Assembly (NCBI GenBank): GCA_030490835.1
Contig: CM059975.1
Coordinates: 59,945,174 to 60,009,173 of the forward strand
Origin: Annona cherimola
Taxonomy: Eukaryota > Streptophyta > Magnoliopsida > Magnoliales > Annonaceae
Direction: 5' to 3'
Length of the DNA stretch: 64,000 bases
Shown here in pieces: positions 33,590 through 45,871 of this stretch (positions within the stretch are counted from its first letter, which is position 1; every line of letters begins with the position of its first letter). The position numbers and the translations under genes are program-made. The notes under the pieces were generated by a model. It made no database searches. It was given only the letters and a program-made list of their open reading frames with translations, and had not been told where the DNA came from.

Positions 33590-34690
33590 TAGGGGTGCAA
33601 CTCGGGTCGGGTTATACCGGGTTGGAGTGAACTCAAACCCTAAGTCAACCGGGTTGGAGTAAACCCAAACCCTAACCCTAAGAATTAAATCCGGGTTCGG
33701 ACCGGGTTAGGACTGGGTTCACATTAGTTTTGGTTTGATTTCGGGTTAGAATTCGGGTTAACAATAAACTATTTTTTTCAAATTTAATTGTAATCTAAAA
33801 GAAAATTATTGGAATATACATACCTGTGTTTATGAAGTCAAGCCTCTCGTTGAATTCCGCAACATCCTTTCAAAGAATTCTGCGACATCATACTGAATTC
33901 TGCAATATTCTTTGAATGAACTCTGCAAGTAATTTTTCAGCACCCTACAGACACAAATAAACGACAAATTAGTTAGTTTTATGACTAGTTGGTCATTTCT
34001 ATTTAATAGCTAATGGAAATGACTCAAGTGTAGCAAATAAAAAATGAACATATCATACCAACTATTGTAGTTGAAATTAAACATTATCATACAAATTGCT
34101 GAAATTGAATTCAAACTGAATATTTATCATATAAATTGCTGAAATAGAAATTGACCACTTATCATACCAATAAACTTAAAATATGAATCAAATTTATACT
34201 ATAATATGAAATTCAAACTAACAGATTTCTCATACTAACAGAAAGTATAATATAAAATAGATTTATCATGCCAACTCAAATTCAAACATAATCCACATAA
34301 CAATTATTCAAAGCAACTAAATCTAAATACACTAAGCATAATGGTTCAACATTCCAATCTAATTTAAGTGCAATCCAAATTTAAAGTGACAATATAAACA
34401 AATCTCAAGTTTAAATAAGTTTACATCCACTTTTAAACAAATTCAAAATTCAAATGAGTTCATGTCTAAAAAAAACATGTATAATTTATGAAAAATTATA
34501 TAAATTACTCGGACCGGGTCGGGTTTTGGTACCGGGTTGGTGCGAACCCAGTTTTGGTTTCGGGTTTCTACGGGTCGGGTTGAAACGGGTCTATTGTGAA
34601 AAAATCTAAAAAATAAAACCCATTTTTGGTTTTGGTACCGGGTTGGGTCGGGCGGGTTCGGACTGACCCGGGTACCAAGTTTCACCCCTA
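33590..34690. mobile_element. hAT-type MITE, 1101 bp, 8-bp TSD ATGGTTAG
   Basis: Starts TAGGGGTGCAACTCGGG and ends with the complement of TAGGGGTGAAACTTGG. ATGGTTAG flanks it at 33582-33589 and 34691-34698. The subterminal regions carry repeated CGGGTCGGGTT/ACCGGGTTGG motifs. No transposase is encoded, so it is non-autonomous. It interrupts the Tat element just upstream of or within the start of gag. Confidence 0.9.
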
Positions 34691-36053
34691 ATGGTTAGTT
34701 CCTCAAATGTAGAGAATCCTGGAGGCCATTCTACTGAAGAGTAGGTCCGTGTGCTTTCAGCGGACATGTAGATTATGAAAGAAAAAATGGATAGAATGAT
34801 GGATATCCTTCAGGTCATAACCTTGTACAGAAATACCAATGATAATGCTGAATTTTCAAACAGGCAAGGTCATGAGCATCCTCCTTCCTCAAATGGCCAT
34901 CAAGGCCAACCTGCACATAATCACCAAACTCAGTATGATCACCACGAGGAAGAGGATCCGAGGGATGCAAAGATTAGTGAGTTAACAACATCTCTAGCAA
35001 AATTGGAGGAGCGAATGACACGGATGCAGGAGGGAACTACTAGAGCGATGAATCTAGGGGACTTTTATATGTTCCCAAGATTCCGATTTCCCTCATATTT
35101 TCAAAAGCCTGTATTCCATAGGTATTTTGGGGAAGGGCCTCCAGAGGTCCACATTCGAACATACTATGTAGCCATGAGCGAATGTAGCCATAATGATGGC
35201 TTAATGATTCGTTATTTTTTAGAGAGTCTAAATGGTCCAGTTCTAACTTAGTTTCACACACTAGCACTTGAGAGTCATAGGTCTTGGAATAATTTGGCCC
35301 ACCTCTTTGTGAAACAATATGCTTTTAATCAAGTTGTGCCACCCAAGAGGGAGGATGCAATGACCATGACCTAGAAATCAGATGAATCATTCACAGCTTA
35401 TGCTACTAAGGTCAGAGCCATGGCTGCTCAGTTGAGGGAACCAATGATTGAGCAAGACCAAATGAATGTTGTGTCACAGAATTGCAGTTCAAAAATCACA
35501 GGATACTTGATGGTATACTACTGACCGGACTTTCCATCCTTGATAAACATGGAAAATAGAGTAAAGACAATGATCAAACTTGGTAAACTGACCCCATGTA
35601 CCCCATATGACAATCAATTCACAAATACATTCAAGAAGGGGAAAATTGATCAAAAGTCCGGGAACAATGGGCCATCAAGTGGAGAAGTGAATGTTGTGAG
35701 CAAAAGCTCCAATTCTGTGAACGTTCCATCACCCTCCACAACACAAGGACAAAGGGCGAACGTGGCAACGATATTAACCAACCGACGAACAAGACCCAGA
35801 AGAAATTTTACTCAGTTGGCAATGTCCTATCCTTAGTTATTAAATTTGTTAGTCCAACAGGGTCTCCTCACCCTACGGACCCGAGACCGCCACAAGATCC
35901 TTTGCCCAAATGGTAGGATGAGAAAGCATATTGTGCTTTTTACCAAGAGAGAGGGCATAGTACTGAATGTTGCATTGGACTAAAACATGCTATTCAAGAT
36001 CTTATTAACACAGTAAAAGTGGATTTGGAAGGTTCGTCAGGACAAGAATGAAA
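34691..36053 (+). pseudogene. Tat-type gag (capsid plus zinc knuckle), broken
   Basis: Frame from 34775 reads MKEKMDRMMDILQ then, after a His/Gln-rich linker, FPRFRFPSYFQKPVFHRYFG and the capsid-like HIRTYYVAMSECSHNDG...FLESLNGPV. It continues past in-frame TAG stops into SWNNLAHLFVKQYAFN and SFTAYATKVRAMAAQL, the pattern of plant Ty3/gypsy gag. A CCHC-like knuckle, YCAFYQERGHSTECC, lies near 35927-35973. At least four stop codons; several fit CAG-to-TAG or TGG-to-TAG changes. The gag polyprotein forms the virus-like particle that packages element RNA; this copy cannot. Confidence 0.8.
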
Positions 36054-37230
36054 AATGATTCAGAATCCTCTGCCAGCAAATGATGTTTCATCAACTTCAA
36101 ATGCTCCGCCAATCAACTTCCTAGAAGAAGAAGCTGGACCGTCCAACCCAGCTGTGGCCATTACACGAGGAAGTGTGCATTCAGTGGAGAAAGGAAAAGC
36201 GAAGATGGAAGAAAGTGCGCCGATACGTCCAACTCCACAACCCCTGCAAGAGATTGTCCAACCTGTAAGGACTGCGTCTCCACAAAGGGTAATCTTATCA
36301 TTGTCTTCAGCCACCTCACATGACCAAGTAGGTAACAATTGAGTTGTTTTGCCAATTGTCATCCAAGATAAGGTTGGTGTAAGATTTTTGAACTTGCCAA
36401 GTGAAGTTTCTTCAAATTCATGTAAAAAGAAGCTAATGTTGCAAGTGGCTCCATCACAGCTACGAAGGTCACATTGGAGTTGACTCAACCAATTGATACC
36501 TATCAAGTGCCACCAACTAATGATTTGATTGACTCGACTGCTAATATGACACCTTTTGGACGGGTATATAAAAGAGATGCCAACCGAGAAGTAGCATTTC
36601 AGAATGATGAACAAAAAGAGGGAATGTTTGATAACTCAAAGACGGAAGGATACAATGTTGTCAGTCAATTGAAAAGCATAGCCACACGAATTTTCATATG
36701 GGAATTACTTTTAACGTCTCGGGCTCATACGGACAAATTTGTTGAAGTGCCAAACAATGCCCACCTACCCATGGAGACATCTCCTGAAACTGTGACCAAC
36801 ATGATTGGATAAATCATGCTCCCTCAAGTGATAACTTTTAATAACGATGAATTACCAGAGGGGAAGCAACATACTTGATCTTTGAGCATATCAGTCAAAC
36901 ATGCTGATTTCAAAATCCCGCTGGTGCTAATTGATAATGGATTTGGGTTAAATATTTGTCCAAAAAGGACGTTGCACTCCATAGGTATTGGGATGGAGAG
37001 AGTCAGACAAAAAAGCTTAGTTGTTAAAGCCTTCGACAATTCGAAAAGAGGCCATTGGGGAAATTGACTTGGACATTATAGTGGGCCCAAAGAAATTCAA
37101 CATCACCTTTCAAGTGTTAGACATCTAGCGTCATTTAATCTACTTCTCAGAAGACCTTGGATTCATAACACAGAGGCAATACCATCAACTTTGCACCATC
37201 GAGTGAAATTCCCATTTGAAGCCAGATTGT
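36054..37230 (+). pseudogene. Tat gag-pol linker and retropepsin-like protease, broken
   Basis: From about 36870 the frame carries SISVKHADFKIPLVLIDNGF, then LNICPKRTLHSIGIG and SLVVKAFDNSKRG, the usual Tat protease arrangement. The active-site motif here is Asp-Asn-Gly (LIDNG, about 36927-36941), as in many plant Tat elements, rather than Asp-Thr-Gly. The frame breaks after GHWGN, and the next conserved block (FQVLDI, then YFSEDLGFI) is found one frame away. The stretch before it (36054-36812) is open but low-complexity, with Pro/Ser-rich text and no domain. Confidence 0.7.
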
Positions 37231-37956
37231 AGTAGTATTATCCAAAATGGAAGATGAATTACCAGTTGAATCCGAGGTCCTGGTTGTAAAAGTTGAGCAT
37301 ACTGCTGATGACATCCCTTACCACAGTTTTTAGTTTAAAAAAGTGCAGAGCATGCCCTAAGGGCATCCGGGAAAAGTAGATCTAATTTTTTCATTGGTGG
37401 ATCGTTTGACCTTCTTCTATAAGGCAAAGAATGCCTCAAATGCCAAACTCCCAAAGGTCAAACTGCGCAAGAATAGGGTCGGCTTAGGGTTCAATGAAAA
37501 ATCGAACAAGAAGATGTTGTCTGTTGAAACTCGCCAAACAAACCAAGGGCATTGAATCCTACTCAGCAGTTCATCACCAAGGAATAACTTTCCCAGGCAT
37601 TTGCATCACTTTGGCTAGAGCCAAATTGCAAGAAGTCGAGAACTGATGACTCCTCTTTGCAGGAACCACAAGCCGCAATAATGCAAATTGAGGATATCAA
37701 AGTGTCAAGTTTCAGAGAAGGCCAAGTGGAAGAAATTGAAGAAGATGATGATCATTTTGGCATTGATGACATCATGACCATCAAACCCAATTAAGAGGTG
37801 GTCAATCTGGGAATACCACGCAATGACTTCAGGTGGTATTTCGAACATGCGAAAACAACCAGTAGGGTAAGTAACGGTTGCCAAAAAAAACTCTGTTGTA
37901 AATATTATAAGAAAGTCCAGACATAATTAGTACTCTGTGCCTTTGTGTTCGGGCCC

Positions 37957-38110
37957 CCAAAAATTTGAAAAATAAGAAAAAGCTAAAAACATTGAAAAAT
38001 CAGATAAAAATTCCAAAAAATTAGAAAAGAAGAAAATTCTAAAAAATTAAAAATTACAAAAAGACCAAAAATATTAAGAAATTTTCAAAAAACACTAAGC
38101 AATAAATTTT
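37957..38110 (+). repeat. A-rich tract between protease and RT
   Basis: About 150 bases of AAAAATT(C/A)-type text, lacking coding character, interrupt the pol region. A similar tract lies at 47165-47305 near the 3' end of the element. Confidence 0.7.
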
Positions 38111-38229
38111 GGAAATTTAATGTTAATGAGATGGACATTCCCATTATGCTTCATGAAGAGGAATTAATAGAATCTGAATTCAATGAATTAGTTGAAAGAA
38201 TTGAAAGCAAACCAATGTTGATTCTAAAG

Positions 38230-41200
38230 ATTTTTAGATTATCAATCTAGGTACAAATGATAGGCCGAGGGAGGTGAGGGTTGGAAAATCATTATCTCCC
38301 CAAAATAGATAACGAATGATTGAATTCCTCCAATCTCATCTTGTTAGCTTTGCATTTTCCTATGCAGATATGCCAGGATTAGTTGAAGATTTGGTTGTCC
38401 ATCATCTGCCTTTGAAGTTTAGGTGCAAAACAATTAAGCAAAAGTTGGAGAAGTTACAGGTCGGATTTAATTCTCCATATTAAAGAGGAAATCATGAGGC
38501 AGTATGATGCGGGCTTTTTAATGACGACAGAATATCCTAAATGGTTAGCAAATATTTTTTCGATTTCGAAGAAGGATGGGAAAGTGGGAATGTGCATCGA
38601 TTTTCGAGATTTAAATCGCGCTAGTCCAAAAGATGATTTTCCTTTGCCTCACATCGACAAACTGGTGGACAAAATAGCTGACAATAGGATTTTCTCTTTC
38701 ATGGATGACTTTTCAGGATATAACCAAATCAAGATGGTCGTAGAAGATTGAGAGAAGACTTCCTTTTGTTGGAAACAATGTTTAAAACAAAACAAAATTG
38801 ACCAAAGCATGAGTTTTGATGATTAACAAAGACTAATTTGAGTATATCAAGTATACTAATGAGTTTGCCAAATGTTTTAAGGAATTGAAATAGTCAAGTC
38901 GATCCCCAAGTCGACTTGGACTTCGACTTAGGGTGAAGTCGATCCCAAAGTCGACTCCATTATCGACTTGAAACAGAACTTCAAAAGCAAAATCAAAATA
39001 GAAAACAAACAGATGAAGTCGCAGGCCAAGTCGACTCCACTTGCAACTTGGGAAGCCAAGTCGCAGACGAAGTCGACTCCATCATCGACTTCAAACTTCA
39101 AAGAGTGTCCAGCGTTGAAATGTGGAAATAGACATGGCGAAGTCGCAGGCGAAGTCGACTCCAGGTGCGACTTAGGCGAAGTCGCAGACAAGGTCGACTC
39201 CATCCTCGACTTGAGAAAGTTCAAACTTCAGAGATGCAGTTTCAAGCTCATTCCAAGAATCCATTTGAGCTTTCTCAAATCCAAAGTAAGGTGCAAAGAC
39301 CATTCTCGAGATTAACTTGAGTTTCTTGAAGATTCAAAGCAAAGATTCAAGTTCAAGCCAATCCAAGATGAATCAAAGTCAAGCTCTTCAAAGATTGACA
39401 AGATCTACAAGTATGAGGAGCCATTCAAGAATCAAAAGGACTAAAGGAAGAAAGCCAAGCAAGATAGAAGCAAATCAAATGAAGATCAAAACACTTTTAG
39501 CAAAGGCCGAGCCAAGTCGCAACCCAAGTCGACTCCAGGATCGACTCGAGTTGAAGTCTGAGGCCAAGTCGACCCAAGACTCAGACTTGGGAATCTGAAG
39601 AACTGGAGTCGCACACGAGGTCGACTCCAGGTGCGACTTGGAAGCCAAGTCGCAGGCCAAGTCGACTCCATCTTCGACTTGGAAAATAACGGTCGAATTT
39701 TTGAACGTTGGAGATCATTTATTGCGCGCCAACCACCTCTACAATGTTCAAATCTTCCTCACTCTATAAAAGGACACTCGAATGAACGTGAAACAAGACA
39801 CAAGACACTCATATACACTACTATACACATTACAAAGTCCAAAGAGAGAAAAGAAGTGCAAGAAGGAGTTTCTATTTCATTTTCTCCATATTTGAGTGGT
39901 CCATATACATTCAAAGGAAGAAAGAGCTTCAAGTTGCAAGCTGCTTCATCGATACTCATCCAAGCTGCTTCTACAATTTCTTCCTCGAGCTCAACCTGCC
40001 TACACATCTCTGTAAAGTGTAGTTTTTCTTATTTCAAAGTCTTGTTGTATTAAACTTGATTTAGCTTGGGTAGCTAAGATCAAGTATATGCAAAGTAGTG
40101 TGTGATTGGAGTGGAACTCATCACCTACTTGTGCTGTGTGTTGTGTATGCGCCCTAGAGCTGGATTCTAGAAGAGAGCGGAGACTCTAAGTGTATTCGAG
40201 GAATACATAGTGGAACCCAAGTCACAACGGAGTGTGAGCTTGGAAGAGTGGAGTAGGGAAGGTTTGCCCGAACCACTATAAATCTTGTCTTCTGCTTCCT
40301 TTTACTGCTTTATCTTAATTGCTCTCTATTTGCTTTCAAAAGGGGATTAATCTTTCAAGGGGTTAAGATTTTTAATTTACTAAAGAATTTTTTAAAGAAC
40401 CCAATTCACCCCTCTCCTCTTGGGTTTTGCCATCAACTCGGGACCAACACCTTTATCACTCCATGGGGCACATATTGCTACAAGGTCATGCCGTTTGGTT
40501 TGAAAAATGTTAGAGCCACCTACTAGAGGGCAATGACCACTTTGTTTCAAGACACGATGCACAAAGAGATGGAAGTGTACGTCGATGACATGATCATGAA
40601 GTCCCAAGGAGTAGAAGAGCATTTTCAAGCACTGAAGAAGTTATTTGAATGTCTGGACAAGTATCAGCTGAAGTTAAACCTGAAGAAGTGAATTTTTGGT
40701 GTGAGATCAGGAAAGTTGTTGGGATTCATAGTTAGCAAAGATGAGATTAGTGTGGATGAAGATAAGAGGAAGGCTATTCTGGAGATGCCTCCCCCGAAGA
40801 CTGGGAAGAAGATTAGAGAATTTTTGGGAAGGATTCAATACATTAGTAGATTCATTGCTAAGCTTACTCCAATATGTGAACCGATCTTCATGTTGCTGAG
40901 GAAGAATGACCCAGGTATTTGGAATGAAGAATGTCAAGAAGTTTTCGACAAGATCAAAGCTTATTTGACCAATCCTCCAGTTTTGGTTCTACTAGTTCTA
41001 GGAAGACCTTTGCTTCTTTGTATGTCAGTAAGCAAATTTTCAGCAGGGTGTGTCCTAAGACTGCACGATGAAACCAAAATGAAGGAAAATGCCATTTACT
41101 ACATTAGTAGGAAATTTCATGATTATGAAGTGAAGTATAGAATGTTGGAAAAAGCTTGTCTAACCTTGGTGTGAGCTACCCAAAAATTACAACAATATAT

Positions 41201-41400
41201 GATGCCATATTCGGTAATCCTAATATCCCGATTGGATCGCCTCAAATATTTATTTGAAAAGCCTGCTCAACAGGAAGATTAGCAAAGTGGCAATTGATGC
41301 TAGCTGAGTTTGACATCACTTACGTCACCCAAAAGGCGCTCAAAGCTCAAGCTATTGCAGATCATCTCACGGAACACCCTCTGTCAGAGTATGAGTCATT
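38230..41400 (+). pseudogene. Tat reverse transcriptase, split by a solo LTR
   Basis: Upstream of the insertion: NLGTNDRPREVRVG, SYADMPGLVEDLVVHHLPL, SISKKDGKVGMCIDFRDLNR, FPLPHIDKLVDK and FSFMDDFSGYNQI. Downstream (from 40450): GTYCYKVMPFGLKN, the catalytic VYVDDMIMKS (YVDD at 40578-40589), LLGFIVSKDEISVDEDK and YYISRKFHDYEVKYRMLEKA. The 1683-bp LTR entered between ...EKTSF and ...ITPWG, so removing it and one CCTTT copy would restore continuity. Stop codons (for example 38748-38750, a TAG after ATY near 40523 and a TGA near 40690) show it was already decaying or decayed since. The final connection-domain part near 41180-41400 is shifted and full of stops. Confidence 0.88.
38767..40449 (+). 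mobile_element. Copia-type solo LTR, 1683 bp, TSD CCTTT
   Basis: Starts TGTTGGAAACAATG, ends CGGGACCAACA, and is flanked by CCTTT at 38762-38766 and 40450-40454. TATA box CTATAAAAGG at 39764-39773. AAGTCGAC arrays upstream of it (38895-39225 and 39515-39690) form the U3. Same family as 4328-6014 (opposite orientation) and 62144-63828. Frames within it (up to 140 codons) are chance products of the repeats. Confidence 0.92.
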
Positions 41401-41428
41401 TTGAGACCAATTTTCAGATGAAAACATT

Positions 41429-42310
41429 TTGCAAATTGAAGAAGAAGAAGAAGTAGAAGGGGATGGAAATATCTGGATCATGTACTTTAATGGCGCGACA
41501 AATAGCAAGGGGAGTGGGATCGGCGCCATTCTCATTTCGCCTGCTAGAGTACCTGTACCATTTTCAAAAAGGTTGGAGTTTGAGTGCACAAACAACAAGG
41601 CAGAGTATGAAACATGTATTACTGGCTTAAGAGAAGCCATAATTTTGGGAATTCACAAAATGCAGGTATTTGGGGATTCTCTTACAATAAATCAGATAAA
41701 TGGTGTATGGAAGGTCAGAGATGAAAAGCTAATTCCTTATCTAGTTTATTTGGAGAACATAATAGAGGAATTTAAAGAGATCACGTTTACCCATCTACCT
41801 CATACCCAAAATCAGTTTGCGGATGCTCTCGCTACTTTGGCCTCTATTCTGCCAATTTCCAATAGCGAGGAGAATTGGATGATCACTGTTCAATCTCAGG
41901 ACCTGCCAGCATTTTGTCTACAGATCGAGAAGGCTGAAGCAGAAATTGACAGACCATGGTATGCTGACATCAAGCGGTATTTGGAGAAGCAGACTTATCC
42001 CCCAGATGCATCTCAAAATGATCGTAGATCATTCGATCATATTGTGCTGAGGTTTTTGGATAAGGAAAAAACAAACACAGTGATGTCGAAATTGCACAAA
42101 GGTAGTTGCGGTCCTCATATGAATGAGTTGATGATGACGAAGAAGATTTTGAGAATGGGATGTTATTGGCTAACTATGGAAACAGATTGTTGCCAGTTCG
42201 TTAAAAGGTGCAGAAAATGTCAAGAGCATGCCAATCAAATTCATGTGCCAAACAATGAACTCCATTTTCTCACTACTCCATGGCTTTCTCAAGATGGGGT
42301 ATTGACATGA
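41429..42310 (+). pseudogene. Tat archaeal-type RNase H and integrase zinc-binding domain
   Basis: A 293-codon open stretch. After an acidic EEEEEVEGDG linker come IWIMYFNGATNSKGSGIG, then NNKAEYETCITGLREA, VFGDSLTINQINGVW and HTQNQFADALATLA: the second RNase H carried by Tat elements, which degrades the RNA strand of the replication intermediate. The first catalytic Asp is Asn here (YFNGA, codon AAT at 41489-41491), so the enzyme would be inactive. The C-terminal third carries the integrase HHCC finger: LHKGSCGPHMNEL, then RCRKCQEHAN. A frameshift near 42285-42300 separates it from the integrase core. Confidence 0.85.
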
Positions 42311-43135
42311 TTGGTAAGATATCCCTGAAAGCATCAAATGGACACAAATACATCTTGGTTGTTGTGGACTACTTTACAAAGTGGGTCGAAGCTGCTTCAT
42401 TTGCTAAGGTCACAGCTAATCGAGTGACGAAATTCATCATGGGGCATATCATTAGTCGTTTCGGAGTCCTAATGGAGATTATTACAGACAATGGTACCAA
42501 TTTTGTCAACAAAAAGGTCGATGCATTACTACAATCATACAAGATAAAACATCGGTCTACTCCATACCGGCCACAAGGAAATGGAGGAGTTGAAGCTGCG
42601 AACACGACTTTGATTCGTATTCTCAAGAAGATGGTCGTAACATATAGAGATTGGCATGAGAAGATTCCATTTGCACTGTGGGCATACTGCACTTTCATTC
42701 GTAATCCAACCGGAGTAACCCCTTATGCCCTCACATATGGAATGGAGGTTGTTTTGCTTGTGGAAGTTGAAATTCCATCTCTTAGAATTTTACTTGAAGG
42801 AGAGATTGATGAAGTGGAATGGCAGAAGACAAGATATGATCAATTGACGCTCATTGAAGAAAAGAGAATGAAGGCTTTATGTCATAGTCAAGCATATCAA
42901 CAGCGAATGACCAAATCTTGCAACAAGAAGGTCAAGGAAAGAATATTTCGTCCAAGAGATATGGTGATGAAGTGGATTTTGCCTTCGCACCTCCACGATC
43001 CAAGAGGTAAATTCAAACCAACTTGGGAAGGACCTTACATAGTCAAAGAGGTGTTTTCTAGAGGAGCCCTGTTTTGGTTAACATGGATGGGGCTATGTTG
43101 TCGGAACCAATTAACACCGACTATGTGAATATTTT
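42280..43135 (+). pseudogene. Tat integrase core and C-terminal domain
   Basis: 282 codons open. GIDMIGKI, VVVDYFTKWVEAASF, IITDNGTNFVN and RPQGNGGVEAANTTLIRILK contain the three acidic catalytic residues of the rve fold (D, D, E) intact. FALWAYCTFIRNPTGVTPYAL and RDMVMKWILP...GKFKPTWEGPYIV follow as in plant Ty3/gypsy integrases. Integrase inserts the cDNA into the host chromosome. The beginning is fused out of frame to the zinc-finger part, and the last 20 residues are out of frame relative to the conserved INTDYV end. Confidence 0.88.
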
Positions 43136-44224
43136 CACTAGTCTTGAATCCAATGATTTACATAACGAACCCAGAGATCCAAATACAAGTGATCGATGAT
43201 TGGATTTCTATTAGGAATCTCATATACAAGACAATTTTTTTTCATTAGTCCTCCCTTGTAGGGATTATAAAGACACCTTTTGCTAAACCAATTTTTGAGC
43301 CATTAACCTTTTTATTCAGAGTAACCCACATTTAAGTCTATTTACCTCACAAACCACAATAAATGCTACTCATGAAACTTAATTGTAGCATTCGGATCTC
43401 GAAAAATGGAGAATGAAAAATTCAAGAAAAATGAAAAGAAAGAAAGCTTGTTCAAAAGCACATTGTAAAGAAAAGGAAATTGAGAAAAAGGGAGTCCAAA
43501 TGGTCAAGACAAATAAAAGTAGAGTGAGCAGTCACCCAACCCATCGCATTAATGTTTGAGCCAAATACCCTTTCGTTGTTACCCATTTCCCAAACCCCAT
43601 TATAACCTAATAAAAGACCTCTTGAGATATCCAAGTAGGGTCCATTGCTTTTAACTGGAGCATTTGGTCAATGGTGGAGTTTTGTAAATCAAAGGAAAAG
43701 AGGTATTCTTGTTGGTCTCTTCCCCTTGGTTAGTGGAGAACAAAAATGAGTGTTAGCATTATTAGGAGAAAACTGATCTTATGAGTACAATGAGCCCATA
43801 CAAATCCCAAGTGAAGTCATGACAATGAATCTATGAAAGGTTAGAAGAAGTTATGCCATGGGCCCGCACACCGAAGGAAGTAGAGAAGAGTATGGACAAT
43901 CGCAAAGCAACACAAGATTTGAAAAGGGAGTTACATTCATCAGTTGTCTAATAAAGGGAGTTCAACTGGTAATTCAATCCTTACTGAACAAAAGCAAATC
44001 CAAAATGCATAGTTGAGAACTCTCATGATTTTTTTAGATAATGCTAGGCAATTTTTCATTCAAGTAAGCTAATTCATTTTGCAGGTTCTTTCACCTGAAA
44101 GCAAAATGGGATACATTCCGACTCAAAACAAGATTTCCAAAATGAATAGTTATAATAAGGCCTAGCTTAAAATTGAAACTGTCTGCAAGTCATGCCGAGA
44201 TAACATTGAAACCAAACGATCAAT

Positions 44225-45871
44225 CTATTTGTTGTAATCCGAGATAATTCTTTTCAGTCTAGCTATTTTTTTCTTTTGATGAGCATTTGTAGCTTCCAAT
44301 TTTGTAATTCTTTCTTGATATTGAGTCTCCAAATTGGTAAGCATTCTGCTTTGTTCATCAATTGCTTTCTTCAACGTCTCAATCTCCTCATGAGAGCTTT
44401 CATCTTCAATCCTCGATGATGGATATTGATAATATGTTTCTTCTTGAAAGGGGAAGGCGGTAGAAGACAAAGCTGCAGCTGGGGCATTCAAGGAATCAAC
44501 ATCAAACATGGGAAGAGATGAGGTGCCACAAGCGAAGGGAACTGCTTAAAGCCCATCAAAGCAAGGCACATCGAAATAGGTTATCCCTGTTGCTGTGGAG
44601 TTGAAAGCAGGAGAACTAGAATCATGGACATCAACCACAGAAGAATGGCGAGTAGGCGGAATCTCTTGACCATGAAGTAGAAGTCTGTAATCACTAGATA
44701 TCTGTAATGGACCAGGATGCTGCTGAATTACCCAGAGATGATAACTAGGAATTGTCTTGGGAGACTTGGAAGCAACAAAGTCCAAATCTGGTGCCGTCAA
44801 CTTATCTGCCCGAGCCGAAATCAATCTCTTCAAGAAACCTTTCTTCATCTATGCGAATGGGATGAAGGGCTCGAGATGAGCTACCATTTGAGGAACAACT
44901 TGCACATAACCAAATTGGCGAAGAAAGCGATCTGGATAATATGACATCAATTCACGTAGGCCAGGTAACAACAGAGGAGTCCCGTCATGAGATCAAATGA
45001 TAGGGTTGGCAAGAAGAAAGGAGCAGTGCCAATGGATCTCATGATCTCGAAGCTCGGCAAGCCAACCTAGGTATGAGTCCGGTGAAACCGTGTCAGTGGT
45101 GGGGCAACGGGTTAAGAGAACCCTCATGATGTTAACCTTCGTAGCCATATAAGGAACAGGCTGTGCAATCAAACCCAAGTGGCATTTGAGCCACATTTGA
45201 AGGAGTGCACAACATCCTTCAAGCATCGCCAATCTCTTCAAAACATAATCGGTCAAGCCTCTGTATAATTTAAACACTATCAATGGCACAATTGTCTACT
45301 TTTGGAGGACACTTTCCAACACTTGGAAGAGAAGAAGATCAAAGCTCTTTATATCACCACCAAAGTAAACTTCTCCAAGAACACAAAGAATCAAGCCATG
45401 AATGCAATCCTTGTATCCCTTAGTATAGGGACCACCACAAATAGTTGAAAATGCTTTTATCAAGTACTTGGTGGAGAACTACTTCAGGTCACTTCCTCGA
45501 AGCCTGGGCATCACTTGGTCCCCTCTCAAACCCAAGTACTTCTTAAAATATGAAAGATATCTATCTTTGGGTTTCACGATGGTCAATGGACAATGCAATG
45601 GAAGTCCAGTCAAACGGGATGCCTCTTCTAAAGACAAGGATAGCTCATTTCCTCTAAACTAAAATACTTGAGCAACTGGATTTACCACGGCTTCCAAGAA
45701 GTCCCAATCGAGAGTAACTTTACACAGTTCCAAAGCATAGGTGAAGTTATGCTTGCCCAACAATACAAATTCATCATCTATTAGGGATTCAATCCACGTT
45801 TTCAACTTGTCATGGAAATTTGGCCTACGTCGAAGTGGTTGATAAGGTGTCTCATCTCTCCTTTGATCCAT
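44225..45871 (-). pseudogene. Antisense frame of the Tat element, DUF7745-like plus coiled coil
   Basis: One minus-strand frame of about 549 codons runs from ATG at 45871 to 44225 with only about six internal stops (TAG at 45661-45659, two further TAGs, TGA near 44990, TAG near 44851 and TAA near 44544) and no frameshift. The N-terminal part reads LKTWIESL, LDWDFLEAVVNPVAQVF, LSLEEASRLTGLPLHCP, CCALLQMWLKCHLG and LRDHEIHWHCSF, which matches my memory of the plant DUF7745 / mobile-domain-like family. The C-terminus (codons about 470-549) is a Gln/Glu/Lys-rich coiled coil. It lies between integrase and 3' LTR on the opposite strand to gag-pol, as antisense genes do in Grande and related Tat elements. 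The protein's function is unknown. Confidence 0.7.

Noticed and set aside
33650..33682. Telomere-like AAACCCTAACCCTAA run
   Set aside because: Only about two units, inside a hAT-type MITE; not an interstitial telomere array.
39631..40053. 140-codon frame in the RT-inserted LTR
   Set aside because: It crosses the TATA box and R region of a solo LTR; a chance frame.
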